Notes: generated by a model not told the origin, from the letters alone. Positions 47,446 through 59,715 are shown, counted from the first letter of the stretch. The stretch: 64,000 bases of DNA from Enoplolaimus lenunculus (GCA_030248215.1 JASANG010002569.1:1-64000); one strand, 5' to 3'. Translations and numbers: made by a program.

Positions 47446-49885
47446 ACAGGCCAATTTTTCAATGCAGATATAAGCTGCAATTAGTTCGATTTGAAATTTA
47501 AACTCACAAAATTCATTCAAAATGTTAAAAATTTCAAGTGCATCTGTTATTTTTTCATAATTTTTTTCAAAATACCGGTGACTATTAGCATACCTTTATA
47601 TATTGCCAAAAAACATCTATATACATCAATACTTGCATATTTATTTAATTGTTTTCGTTATTTTGAACACTATCCACTTTCCGTTATTTGCACTTTCGGT
47701 TACCCTGGCATATCCTAAACACAATTTCATCTTTAACTCAGCCCCGCAAACTGTCCAAAAACTGATTCTAATATCCCCCAATGCTCTCCCCTCTACCAGC
47801 TCTAATGAGTCTGTATAACCAAAAACAAATGTATAGAGTGATAAACCCGTTTAATTAGCGTTACCTTTCTAGTTTTACCGATCTACACAGCCACAAAATC
47901 GTGGTCGCTTTTGTCTAAAATTATTGAAACTCTCTGAGTCATTATTCTATTATACTTTACTGAGCGTCCGGGTTATGGTGTCAATTCTCTAAAATTAATC
48001 ACACAACAACAACAATAAAACATAACAAAGGTTCGAAAACTAAATTATTTTCAGGGTTTCAGTTGTGGTCTAAAGGTGCCTGTCTAAGTATCACAGTTCT
48101 AACGACCAATCATAACAATTGGTTGTGATTGCAGAAGCGTTGCCACGATTTCATTTCAAATGGGTATAATTTTATGTAATGGTTAGTTTTGCGAGCGAGG
48201 GTAACGAGCGAGAATTTTACTTCTGAGATCAAACAAGGTTGATTTTAAAGTTTGAAGACGTGCTTTTTCTAGGTTTCCTGCAATTTCGGGGCTGATATAT
48301 TTTCTTCATAACCCAAAGCATATTGCTACAGATTGGCAGGATGGCAACTACGGGATCGGGGAGATTCAATTCCTTTGTGAACCAAACACCACTGTTCAAT
48401 GTAAAGTTTTCTGTGGGATTTGTAAATTATTTAGTCGAATTAAACTAATTCGTTGGCCCCTCTGAACTGTTGTTTTGTTATGATTTCGACCGACGGTGAC
48501 TGCAATAAGTTTGACTAACGACTTAGTTTAGGATGCGAAATAAAAGGTAGAAAGCTAACACAAATCTCGTTATAATTATTGAATAATGTAAATCAATAAC
48601 TAACGCTTTTAATTACATAGCTAGTAGGTTAATACTTAAAGTGCACAGAGGGGGCATCGTATTTGCTGTTAAAACCTTACCAAGGGGAGAGACTGTATTG
48701 CCCATGGACTAAAATTAAAAACTGTATTAAAGAATGATGATACTCGTGCCCAGAGATTTTTCCGAACTCAACCAATACCGGTGTGTTTCGTGTTCTCCCG
48801 GCGCGACAAGACATAGTGGCAAATTTACCTTTACGCTTGAACTCAGCGGATTTATTCTTTAGGATTAGTTCAAACTTTAATTCTAATGCTAGTCTAATAA
48901 ACTAATGCTTACCGAAGACCAAAGGCTTAGGCTTAGAAATACACTTGCATGCTAATGGGACATGAACGAAATTAACATAAGCCGGGGAATATAAAAGTGA
49001 AATCGTCCGGGGGAGTTATAAAGGCATCATGTCATCATAAAACGGTTATTACCTAGGGACAAAATAGCAAATCTATTGCAAGGTTTATAACTTTTCGGTA
49101 ATTGACATTCGACAGCGAAAATGATGCTTAATTAGCCTGGTTTTTGAAGCGCCTTTGGTAGTGTTAGCGCACGCACCTATAAAGCCAAACAGGGAACTTT
49201 TGCGAATTCAATTATTTTTGCACTAGCTAAGTAATTTTTTTACAAACAAACACAAAAATCACTATGCGTATATTCATTTGGCGGTAGAGCTGAAAATTTG
49301 TCAGAAAATAGCTGATTGTTTTATATTTTCGATTCAAAAATTACGTTTGATGTTCTCTATAAAGTGCTAAATATGACAAAATTTTACATCGCTCACAAAG
49401 ATTTACTTGCCAACGATTAGCGTTACAGCCCCCCCCCTGTCTCGTATACCTGTTACCAGATGGGGGTGCGGTGACATGCTAATAATTCTAACCCGAGTCG
49501 CGAAAGCGGGTTTTGGTTTGTAGCTCTGATTTTAGAGCTTTGTTTAGGCTAATTATCAGTGACGAAATGGTCACCTAGCGCAGGTGATTACATTTCACTT
49601 TTAGCGGTGTCGAATATAGCAGCGAGAATAACATAGCTATAAATCATTCAAATTAATAGATAAACGTTCAACAGATAAGCTTGGACCGACTATTAGCATA
49701 TTAGTGTTAACGGCCAACTCATAAGCGCTGGGGGGGGGGGGTTTAAGTAAAAGCAAGTGCTTTCACAGAGGGGTTAAGTTTAGGGGACATTAGCTTCAAA
49801 ATGGTCCTGCATTTTTCGTAAAAATGGTTGCTGATACAAAGTAATTTGTTCATATGTGAAGGATCTTACCTCACAAGCTTGATCC
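47446..49885. other. Intergenic DNA, mostly featureless
   Basis: AT-rich; a short TTAGGC-like fragment lies near 48925-48950 and a run of about 11 G near 49731. No gene recognised. Confidence 0.5.
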
Positions 49886-49970
49886 TGAGATTGAGCATAA
49901 GCATTAACAGTAGTATAAGCATATTACTGAGCCTTAGTCAAAGCCTACGCGTAACGATGATGTTATACCG
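49886..49970 (+). mobile_element. Family A fragment
   Basis: TAACAGTAGTATAAGCATAT followed by TAGTCAAAGCCTACGCGTAA matches the left part of family A. It sits just before the complete copy at 50005. Confidence 0.6.
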
Positions 49971-50004
49971 CGACAGAACTGAGTTTAAATCGTATGTACT
50001 CAAC

Positions 50005-50179
50005 GACCAATGCATAGAACAGGGCAGTAACAGTAGTATAAGTATATTCCTAAGCCTAAGCGTAAAAATGAGCTTATACCAATGCCTAAGTCCAAACAAA
50101 AGATTAGTCTAAAGCGTCAACTTTATTCTATTGCAGTCCCACAGAAAAAACGTTCCGCCGCTGTTCCTTAACACGCTCC
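50005..50179 (+). mobile_element. Family A MITE, complete, 175 bp, perfect 8 bp target duplication
   Basis: TACTCAAC is duplicated exactly at 49997-50004 and 50180-50187. The ends are diverged: GACCAATGCATAGAACAGGG at the left, and at the right GTTCCGCCGCTGTTCCTTAA then ACACGCTCC. The interior is typical (AACAGTAGTATAAGTATATT, CCTAAGCCTAAGCG, TTATTCTATTGCAGTCCCAC). Confidence 0.82.
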
Positions 50180-50512
50180 TACTCAACAATGCTGGTTTAA
50201 CCTATTGGCATGCAGATTTTGATTTACCAACTCATTAAATACCGTCTCTTCTAAACAATTATTGGTTCCTGTTTATATAGCAAGCTTAGAAGTAGGTATA
50301 GCCCTCGACATGGAACCCTACTCGTATAGATGCTATAACTACTTTTAGAGTTAATTTTTAATCAATTTATACAACGTGTGATGATATATATTCAGTTGAA
50401 CAATTATTTACATCGGAAAATTATTAAGCATGGCGAAACTGACGGTGAGATTGCGATATTCAATTGTGGTATAATATCACTGACTTTCTGCTTTTCTCAA
50501 TCGCCAATATTG

Positions 50513-50733
50513 CTGCAACTTTTCAATTGCAATTATTCCTGCAACTTTTCAGTTGCAATTTATTCCTGCAACTTTTCAATTGCAATTATTCCTGCAACTT
50601 TTTAATTGCAATTATTCCTGCAACTTTTCAGTTGCAATTTATTCCTGCAACTTTTCAATTGCAATTATTCCTGCAACTTTTCAGTTGCAATTTATTCCTG
50701 CAACTTTTCAATTGCAATTATTCCTGCAACTTT
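50513..50733. repeat. Minisatellite of alternating 26 and 27 bp units, eight copies plus a partial
   Basis: Units begin CTGCAACTTTTC. Two types occur: AATTGCAATTATTC (26 bp) and AGTTGCAATTTATTC (27 bp). The order is 26, 27, 26, 26, 27, 26, 27, 26, then a 10 bp partial unit at 50724-50733. Open frames across it are a by-product of the repeat. Confidence 0.95.
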
Positions 50734-51272
50734 AATACACCACGATAAACGTTAATTAAACAAAAGCTATAAAAAAAATTACTACAATTTTACCTGCGAT
50801 GCACTAAATAACACTGGTCTGACCGACCATAAATTTGGATTAATGGCGGCCGCTGCTGAAAGGCAGCTGAAATATTGGCTTTTGAAATATAATTTGCTAA
50901 TTGTTGAAAAATATTCAATAAACAATGTTTGTACAGTTCTACAAGAGTTTAGAGGGGGTATCGTCTTTGGGCCCCCTCGATATCTATACATCTGTGCACT
51001 GATATGTATATATTTTGTATGTATATGTTTTACAATATTTAGCAATAATGTAATGTATGTATATATGTATATATACAAACATAAATACATATGTAATAGA
51101 TATATAATGAGTTCGTATCATGAACTGATAACCTTGGCGTATCGGTCAGCTTTTGAGTTTGAACTTTATTTCTAAGCTGTAAAATGAGCGCAGAGCATAA
51201 CCGACTATATTTCTGGCTTAGAAAACATAAATTCCCACGGATTCTATAGTTTTACAGGGCGGTTGCAAAGTA
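50734..51272. other. Intergenic DNA, no feature recognised
   Basis: AT-rich with TATATGTATATA stretches near 51055-51075; no gene seen. Confidence 0.5.
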
Positions 51273-51533
51273 CACTGTGAATTCCAGTGAGTTAATTTTA
51301 ACTCAAAATGAGTTGAATCACTCAGTCTGAGTTAGGACTACCAGAATTCACACTTCTGAGTTGACTCAGCTCATTTTGATTTAATAAATCAACTCCCCTT
51401 CATCGGAGTCAATTCAACTCACAGCGAGAATCAAGTCAACTCAGAGTATATAAGTTAAAGTTTACTGTTATTAACTCGGAAACAACTAATTTTCCGTCTG
51501 AGTTGATTAGTTAACTCATTGGATTTTACAGTG
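51273..51533. mobile_element. Family D-like MITE, 261 bp, TA target duplication, GAGTTGA repeats
   Basis: It starts CACTGTGAATTCCAGTGAG and ends CATTGGATTTTACAGTG, flanked by TA at 51271-51272 and 51534-51535. Inside, GAGTTGA and TCAACTC occur again and again in both orientations. It shares the terminal CACTG and TA duplication with the element at 19404-19612, but the interior differs. Confidence 0.8.
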
Positions 51534-52540
51534 TAGCCGGTCAATGAGACGTGGACCGCATTACAACCTTTCGCAGTTTAAGAAGCGAAAATAAAAACCA
51601 ACATTTTGTACTACTAAGTTGAACGCTGAAATTGCGTTTGTACACACGCTCCACGAGTGTTCCGTGCTATCTATTATAGGCATCCTTTTAGAGTTTGCTC
51701 TGGATCCGCACCTGTTCATAAACAGTCCTGTCGTGTGTAGAATGGTTCCCTGTGTTGTGGCCAAATGTTTGTTGAGGAAGCTTTTACTGTTGGAAGGGGG
51801 GGTCATATGTATATAGTACTAGTGATTTGTTCAATTTGAAGAGAGATGGGGGTCAGATGTATATCTAACCAGTAAAAATTGTTCAATTTGATGAACGCGT
51901 CATTGACGAAACATCACACATTTATACATTATGCGTAAATTAAATATTTCAATTTGGTGATATGAGTTGAACCGCGGAATGCTTTGATAGTTTAAATTTT
52001 TTATGACGAAATATATAATTATTGTAACGCTGTTATGTATTGCACATGACCGTTGAAATTTTTATTGTTTCATGCATCCTGGATACGGGCACGTATCCAT
52101 ATGGGGGCCAAGGTGCACTCAAAATAATATTTCTGATATTTAAGAAAAAATTTCTTACATTTGAGAAATATGATTAGCAAGGTGCACTTGAAAAGTATTT
52201 CTGTTATAATAGAAATGTTTTCAAAAAACGTTTTGAAATAGTCTGAAAATAAACGTTTTCCAGTTATTTTTAGAAAAATTGTCTTAACTAGCAGCAAAAC
52301 TTTTCAGATTTGCCACAGAAAACACTTTTCTGAATAAATTCAGAAATACTTTTTTGTGTGTGGTTCAGCCCTCGCTGGAAAAATCCCCGCTAGAAATTTT
52401 TCAACCTTGCTTGTAAGTTATCGAATACGCTTGCACGCCCCTCGTGAAAAATTTTAGGCTGGCATGTTGAGTTGACTACGAGATGCCTGGACATCGCCGA
52501 AGATAGAAAAACGCAATTTTAAATGACACATCAAAGTTTC
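51534..52540. other. Intergenic DNA with a family H fragment
   Basis: At 52381-52475, GAAATTTTTCAACCTTGCTT and GTGAAAAATTTTAGGCTGGC resemble the interior and right part of family H (43696-43861). No gene recognised. Confidence 0.5.
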
Positions 52541-52731
52541 GGCCCATGTATAGAACAGGGACGGATCGTTTTATAAAGGGGCTATAATAGAGTCAGTTTA
52601 AGCCTTAGACTAATTTTGTTGCTTAGACTTAGGCTTAGGCTTAGGATTAGGAATAGGCTCATCCATACGCTTAGGCTTAGGCTTAGGAATATGCTTATAC
52701 TGCTGTTCCGGTCTTGTTCTATACATGGGCC
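52541..52731 (-). mobile_element. Family A MITE, complete, 191 bp
   Basis: GGCCCATGTATAGAACAGGG at the left and CTTGTTCTATACATGGGCC at the right are inverted repeats. The flanks AAAGTTTC (52533-52540) and AAAATTGC (52732-52739) agree at 6 of 8. It is highly similar to 39555-39744 along its length. Confidence 0.85.
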
Positions 52732-52739
52732 AAAATTGC

Positions 52740-53921
52740 TGTAAAGAACCTGTGTCTCATTTCCACTAGAGACAGTGCAAACATCAACACTTCAAATCTA
52801 AACAGCGTTCAGGACGACACAACATTTATAAGGTTACTTGAAATGTCACCAAATATTGCCGAAAACTTCAGGAAAAATTCTACCGGAGACGAGATTTCGA
52901 GTTTTTACCAGAATCATAGACAAACCTCCGATTGTATTCTAATACCTATGAAGAAACAAACCATTATGCTTCAAGCTACAAGTATGTAACAGATCTAATA
53001 TAGTTAAACCTCGTCTTCCGTTTGTTGCCTAAATTCCCAGTCTTGTAAAGAGCCACATATTTTTACCCGCGCTTACAAAATCTTTACCCACCGTTATAAC
53101 TACGTCAAACCTTCTTACCCGACCCTCGCTTACCCGCGGTTCGCGGCGTGCAACTCACTGGTCGCGTACTCCTACGTCCGAAATATTTTGTGGACCCACC
53201 ACTGCGTTTATCCGCCAAAATCTACAGTATCCCATTTGCTTTTGCTTAGCATCTTTCGTATCTTCTGTAATACTTCGCTATCTTATAAGTCTACGGTCAT
53301 TATTCATTTTACGAGGTGGGCGAGAGGATATTAAAGAGACACGCACCCTCGACAGCAATTATTTCCACCGCTGCAACTTTAGAGTAACATCTACACCAAC
53401 TATTGAAGCGTATCATGTTTTACTTTAATTTTCTGACTACTTAAACTTAGAAAAAATCTATTTTAGTAATTGTTATCGCTTAAGATACCGCAAAAACACA
53501 GCCAATTTTGTGCGTAACTTTAAAAGCGTAGTTTTGTATTAACAATAGCAAGTTATTTTAATACTCAAATATTTGTTATTTTCTTGATTAACTTTTGACG
53601 GACAATAATGGGGAAAATTGGTAACGTTTTAAACGGTTTTGAAAACGATTAGATTATTTTTGAAAGTTTTAATGATAAAACTCCGGTGTAAAGTTTAAAA
53701 CAGAAATTACTGTTTTGGTTAAGGTATAAAATTTGTTTGAGGGCAAAAAATTGCAACTTGTGAGGAAGTAAATAAAAATTGGACCGTCGTTATTTAAAAC
53801 GAGTTGCTGAGAAAGTTAGCGAAAATTGAAATTTTTTATAATTACTTAATAATTATAAATCAACAATTGGACGCCTCTTCATCTTGACCCCACAGCATCC
53901 TAAATTTAAGCAATACGTATA
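52740..53921. other. Intergenic DNA
   Basis: TTCTACCGGAGACGAGATTT near 52877 and ACCTCCGATTG near 52924 match the interior of the family G copy at 8870-9184, so part of this is old family G sequence. Several TTACCCGC motifs lie at 53055-53145. No gene recognised. Confidence 0.45.
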
Positions 53922-54352
53922 TACTGTAGTGACCCGAATAAACGTGGGTAGTAAGAAGAGGGGTCCACATTTTGAGTCCCAATCAATAGGAGTCCGTATC
54001 ACAAATAAGGGTCCGTAAGCGGCTTGAGGCTGTAAACTCTTATTAATGTGCACTAATATCAATTATCCCTAAAGAGTGCATAAAAATAACTACAAGTTTA
54101 GTTCGAAAGTTTAAAGCGTGCTTAAGTTTTGAAAGTAATTCCTAAGTATAACCATGCATTATCGCTCAAGCTTTTGATACAAGAAAAAACGTTTAATTCA
54201 ACGGATAGTTGCGATATCGAATGTATCTCAGTATCGAGGGGCGGCGGAGGGCGGGTTAAAAATAAATAACAGTCCGTAACCGAATAACAGGGGGCACCCT
54301 CTGGAGAGGCCAAATAAATATCAGTCGCCCTCTTATTCGTGTTACTACAGTA
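53922..54352 (-). mobile_element. Family B MITE, complete, about 430 bp
   Basis: TACTGTAGTGACCCGAATAA at the left and TTATTCGTGTTACTACAGTA at the right are inverted repeats, with TA on both sides. Internal blocks TTGAGTCCCAATCAATAGG, GTCCGTAAGCGG and AGGCCAAATAAATATCAGTC match the copy at 56248 in opposite orientation. Confidence 0.75.
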
Positions 54353-54357
54353 TATAT

Positions 54358-54625
54358 GTATATAATTCTAAGCCCAATGCTAAGCCTAAGCTTAATAATG
54401 ACGTGCAATAAATTGTCGGGTAGACGTTATTTCGGGTAACACGTTGTCAGTCGACGAATTGTCGGGTCAAACACATAGCAGCCTCCCTCTTTTTCGGGTC
54501 ACTACAGTATGTAATCCTAAGCCTAATCTTAAGCCTTAGCTTAATAATGATGTGTGATAAATTGTCTAGTCGGCATTATTTCGGATAACACGTTGTTAGT
54601 CGCCGAGTTGTCGGCAACGCATTAA
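54358..54625. repeat. Diverged direct duplication adjoining the family B element
   Basis: The segments about 54358-54475 and 54506-54625 are related with an offset near 149: both carry CAGTAT(A/G)T, CTAAGCC hexamers, CTTAATAATGA(C/T)GTG, ATAAATTGTC and TAACACGTTGT. TTTTCGGGTCACTACAGTA at about 54492-54510 is another family B end. The region may be an older insertion nest. Confidence 0.6.
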
Positions 54626-55831
54626 GATATCATGTACTATGCGAATAAATTAAACTTACATACGGCCCCTGACTTTGATTTTAAAATGTTGACAATTTTA
54701 GATATCATGGCACTGCCTTCCTCGAGTGCTTATATATTTATCAAAAACCAAATTTAGGGCCCAATAAATGTGTTCAAATCTCAAATTTAAATTCAAAATG
54801 ACATATTCTAGTTGGATTTGTTTTGGACAAGTTTCAGTTGAAACTTATCTCAATCTCCGGCAGTTTGAAGTACCATCGGGCACGCAAAATCGGGCGCCTT
54901 CAATCCAACCAAAGAACAGTGTCATCTCACGTTTCCGGGCAACAATCCCATTGCAGTTCAGAGGCGCCCGGAATGCCAAAAGTTATGCTCGTTGCGTTTT
55001 GTACTTAAATGCACTAGCTATGTCGTTTTCATGCAAACTAAGAATTAGTCATTAGCTAATAAAACGCTAAAGTTCAACGATTTTGAGTGAAAAGCGCGAT
55101 TTTTATTTTTGCTATTAGCAGCGCCGTTGAAAAACGTAGGGAGTGGCGACGCTGAGCAAATGACTAAGCGTTGTACAGTCTCCAGGGGTTAATTATGAGA
55201 TGACCCTAGCTTCAATCAAATTTACTATAACCTTGTGCAGCGATCGACAAAAACTGTATTTTATAGTAGATTAATTTTCAAGCTTGTCACAGCGCTTTAC
55301 TCACTACTCGCACAGTTTCACCAACCAGGTATACTACCCCCAGTACAACTTTGGTGAATTGCCACTGGTTCTTCAATTTCTCTGCCATAAACCCGTTTTA
55401 GTCACGACATTGGCCCTAACTTAACACAAACTGTCACTTCCAAAATGCGGCCTTAACGATTCCGATTGGCTTAAAGTTTGACTCGATAAAATTTCCCTCT
55501 AAAGCTGAACAATTAATAGTTGTTTTTGGAGCAAAATTAACCAAGTTAACGACTCGGACACTGTCGGTTTGTGGCATTCCAAGCTGAGCTAATACTTAAT
55601 TTTGAACGGCGACTCACAGTAGCGTGAGTTATCGCAATAAAAAATACACATTTTTAACGTCGTATAACGATCGGCAAAAATCATTTCGAGCAGCGGCGTA
55701 TAAAATTAATAATCCACAACTTTATTTAGCAAAGTCCAATGTTAAAGCTGCAAAATAAAATTATATGACTGCAATAAAAGTGACACGTAGTTCTTGTAAC
55801 TAGCGACAAACCCTCAAATTTGTACTGTTCA
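54626..55831. other. Intergenic DNA, no feature recognised
   Basis: AT-rich; the open frames have no recognisable family features. Confidence 0.45.
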
Positions 55832-56247
55832 GAGTTGCGTTAACCTTTACTGTGCCGGATTCCGCCGCACGTCGCTGCACGCCGCTATACGTTACTAACA
55901 AAAATATAGACAAATCCTATTTGGTCACGTGAGGTTACACGCGGCAGCGTGCGGGTATTTTTAATAAACATACACCGTTGGTTAAACTCACTGCATCATC
56001 TACCGCACTAGAAAGAATTTGAATTACAAGCCTAGGCCCATCTGGACACCCACACCCGTAGCCAATCAAATTGCTAGGGATGGGTTCAAAATTTTCACAA
56101 AAGGGTCAACTCGTGTTAGTTATGACGTGCCAGCGATGTTGAAACTTTTCTAAACTAAGGTCAACATCGTTCTAGAAGGCTCAGTTGACTTGGATCTTTT
56201 TTTGTTGCAAGCTCTCGGCCTTCTTTCAGAACAACTGTTTTATTTTG

Positions 56248-56694
56248 CTGTAGTGACCCGAATAAGACGGGGGACTGATATTTATTTGGCCTCTGCAGAG
56301 GGTACCCCCTTGTTATTCGGTTACGAACTGTAATTTATCTTAAACCCACGATCCGCCGCCCTTCGTTACTGATATATATCCGGTACTGCAATAATCCGTT
56401 GAATTAAAAGTTTATTTGTCTTGTGTCAATTGCTTGAGCGATAATACAAGGTTATACTTAGGAAGGTACTTTCAAAATTTAAGTACGCTTTAAAGTTTCG
56501 AAGTCAAATTATATATTTGCTCTTGGAGTCATTTAAGCGCTACAATTAGGGTTAACTGAAATTTATGGACTCTAATTAGGCTTTAGGGACTCTATCCGCT
56601 TACGGACTCTTATTAGGGATACGGACTTCTATTGATTCGAACTCAAAATGGGGACCCACCTCTTATTACCCGCTCTTCATTCGGGTCAATACAG
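56248..56694 (+). mobile_element. Family B MITE, complete, 447 bp, inside the family J element
   Basis: CTGTAGTGACCCGAATAAGA at the left and TTCGGGTCAATACAG at the right are inverted repeats. Internal TTTATTTGGCCTCTGCAGAG, CCGCCGCCCTTCGTTACTG and ATCCGTTGAATTAAAAG match the copies at 47274 and 53922. Lying inside the 55832-58418 element, it must be the later insertion of the two. Confidence 0.78.
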
Positions 56695-57117
56695 TACACA
56701 ATCACTTTCCAATACGACGAAACACTTGACTTAGGTGTCAGGTATGTCATGTCAGGCGTATTTCAATTATTCAAGTATAAAAAACTTAATTTCTCAACTT
56801 TGTTAATTTTAAAAATCATTTGCATTTTTTAGTTGTTTTCTTTATTAATTTATCATTATTTTAACTATTTTTTGATACAAAATATGCAGTATTTTTCGTT
56901 TGATTTTATTGCAGTTTTAGCAATGGCAGTTGAACCGCCAAATGCCATATCAAATTTACTCAAAAAGTTCCACAAAATCCCTCCTGTTCAAATTGTGTGT
57001 GTGTGTGTGTGGTTCCTTATTAAAACGGGTAGCTTTTGTTTATTTTACAAAATAATTTAAATTGGACCGAATAACAATAAATATATAATTTTCTCTTATA
57101 TTTATTATGAATATAAA

Positions 57118-57140
57118 CTTTATTTATTTATTTATTTATT
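57118..57140. repeat. (TTTA)n microsatellite
   Basis: About five and a half TTTA units; a matching AAAT run lies at 61670-61690. Confidence 0.9.
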
Positions 57141-58418
57141 CCCTAAAACAAATCAGTAACCGCCCCTGTTCGTTGTCCTAGAACCGCACAATCTCAGTGT
57201 CCAGTTTGCTAAAATTTAAATACTGAGGTTGGCGAATGAGAGATTGTTGAAAATTTCTACAAACAACATACAACATCCTAAAACGAATGTAGATCCTATA
57301 TAACAAATATAATTTTTTTACAATTCATGTGGTAAAATTCACAGGCAGTGTGCATATACTGCGCGAAATATAACAGCAAAGTATTCATGTTTTCAGCCCC
57401 GTTTTACAACTCAAATCTAAATATGCTCTCCGTGCACACATTGAACGAGGTACTGCGCCCCAAAAAATTTTGCTGACAAAATATTCACTTGCACGCCGCT
57501 CTGTCACCGTTCTCTCATTTCTCGATATTACAGTTAAATATCAATCATCGTTTATCCGCGTATTTCAGTCGGCAACTGATGAATCCCAAAACGGGGCCCC
57601 ACTCCAAGTACACCCCAACAGAGTAAAAAACCCCAAAATTTTGCGTTAATATTTAGTGCTAACATTGCGTTTGGCTTCTGGTTTGCTTTGCTCGTGAGTG
57701 CTTCACTATTATATATTGCGCGGTTTACCTCGTCAATACGTTTATACCTCGTCGAAAATTTTTCCAATCTGCCACTGCAATTGGCAGCCTGCGTTTGAAA
57801 CAATTTTCCATTAAACTTCGCCTTGTGTAAAATTTCAACAGAAAAACAAACTGTATTTACTTTATTGTAAAATTTTTTAAATCCAACACCATACAATATG
57901 CGTGAAACGGTACGACACCAAATCCGCTTGGATTGTCGCGATTTTCGCCGGATTAAAATCTCGTATGGTCCGTAAACAGTTTTGCTATGAACGCAAAATT
58001 TTTTTAAATTCTTAGCATTTCTATTTCATATTTTTAATCGACAACAAATAATAAAATTCCATCAGGGATGCCAGCGGCTATAAAATATGTAAAATAACTT
58101 AAAATACCTAAGCTTACGATTTGTGCTTAGACGATTAGAAACAATCTAGGAACCTTAAAACTATGTCAGTGTTTACGTAATTCTCGGTACAACGCGCTAT
58201 CACTAAGCCACTCCGCTTCACGCTCAGCTGTTCAGTTTCTGCGTTTTTTATCAGAGCCTCAATATCGTTTGTGGTCGGCATTGTATTATAACGAATTGGA
58301 ATTGCACCATACTCGATGTAGCAAATAAATTTTGCCTATATTTTTGTTAGCATCACATAGCGGCGTGCAGCGGCGTCGTGCGGCAGCGACTGCCACAGTA
58401 AAGTATAGCGCAACCCTT

Positions 58419-59715
58419 ATTCTGCAGTGAATACAAAGTTTTGTTTTAAAATCTTAAAACTTAAAAATTCATTATACTTATTTTAAAATTTAAAAAGGCA
58501 GAAGATAATAAACAAAAATTCCGCTAAGGTTACCTATGATACTGAAATAAGCGTAATTAACGAATGCTTGCGTAATTTAATCCTAAGCACAAGTGTGATT
58601 TTTGTGGTTATATTGTATTAAATAAGCTGGTTTTTCGTTATTTAGTAGCAATATTAGAATTGGCAACGATACGTATAGCATGTGTCACAAGGGGAATAGA
58701 TATAGATTCTAAGCCTAAACCTAAGCCTACGTCCGGCCTAAGCAAATGCCTAATGGCGAGGACCTTGTTCATGTCCGGTATACCTATATGCCCTATATTC
58801 CTAAATGGTAACAATTTTTTAACTGAAGCTGTGAATACAAGCTTCAAATTTCGGTGATATCTCTGCAACCCTGCGAACGTTTAACAGTGTCATAATCAAG
58901 GTTATTATTAAGTAATATTTTAATAAAATTAATCTTACTGCAAAATATACCTATAAAACCATAATGTAAATTCTATTTAAAATATAGCACTTCAATCAAG
59001 ATAAAGTTGACAATATTGCCAAAAAATATTGTTTTATAGAACCAAAAATTTTCGGATCTTAAATGTTAAATTGCAAAATTTTTTACGATTAACTTGGGAA
59101 ATTAAGAACCTTGAATACCTGACATTTGACAGAGATGCAACCGTTTACTTATTTTATGATCTTAAGCCGGAAACCCAAAAATACCGTTTAAGACCAAAAA
59201 TTTCGACTATGATTACATAAAGGGAATTTAAAAGTCTTACGACTTTGTGGCCATATAAATTATGTATATGTTTGGCGATAATTGTATTTATTTTATACCC
59301 GATTTCTGAACAACCATTCAATTTCAAGAAGGAACAATAAAAACACCGGAAGCGATATTAAATTAAGACATTTTAAATTTTTGAAAAATTCAAATAATAC
59401 ATAAACACTGAACCGAATATGCCCACTGGAAGTCTTCCAGTGTTCCGGCAGTGCCACTGTTGCAGTTGCAATGGTCAAATCCCACATTGGTGGATTACGA
59501 TAATTAACACCGGCCCAGTATATGCAAGTGGCAGTAATTATAGTTGCGCATATACATACATATATATTAATTTTAGCCAAAGATGTCCGTATGCAAAAAG
59601 TTCCCTTGTTGCCCCAGGTATTTTCACACCCAAGTTTATTGGACAAAAATAGTGGCATGATCCTGTTGGCATCAATGCAACCCCCCCCTCCCTGGAAACT
59701 TACGTTAGGCTCCAG
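58419..59715. other. Intergenic DNA with a small family A fragment
   Basis: TTCTAAGCCTAAACCTAAGC at 58706-58730 is a family A remnant. An open frame of 142 codons on the minus strand (59293-59721) runs into the next MITE and has no recognisable domain. Confidence 0.5.

Larger units (their letters stand above)
55832..58418. mobile_element. Family J element, about 2.6 kb with about 95 bp terminal inverted repeats
   Basis: The left arm (55832-55925) and the inverse of the right arm (58323-58418) align nearly throughout: GAGTTGCGTTAACCTTTACT against GGGTTGCGCTATACTTTACT, then GCTGCACGCCGCTAT in both, then CTAACAAAAATATAG in both. The arms are GC-rich against an AT-rich interior. The interior holds a family B MITE (56248-56694), a TG microsatellite (56994-57011), a TTTA microsatellite (57118-57140) and only short open frames: one of 48 codons on the minus strand beginning MPTTNDIEALIKNAE (about 58283 down to 58138) and one of 114 codons (57552-57896, minus). 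Neither resembles a transposase I know. The target duplication is unclear. The superfamily is not assigned. Confidence 0.65.

Noticed and set aside
50464-50748. Open frames with a repeated QLFLQLFNCNYSCNF-type sequence
   Set aside because: All arise from the 26/27 bp minisatellite; the different frames give similar repeats only because of the unit length.
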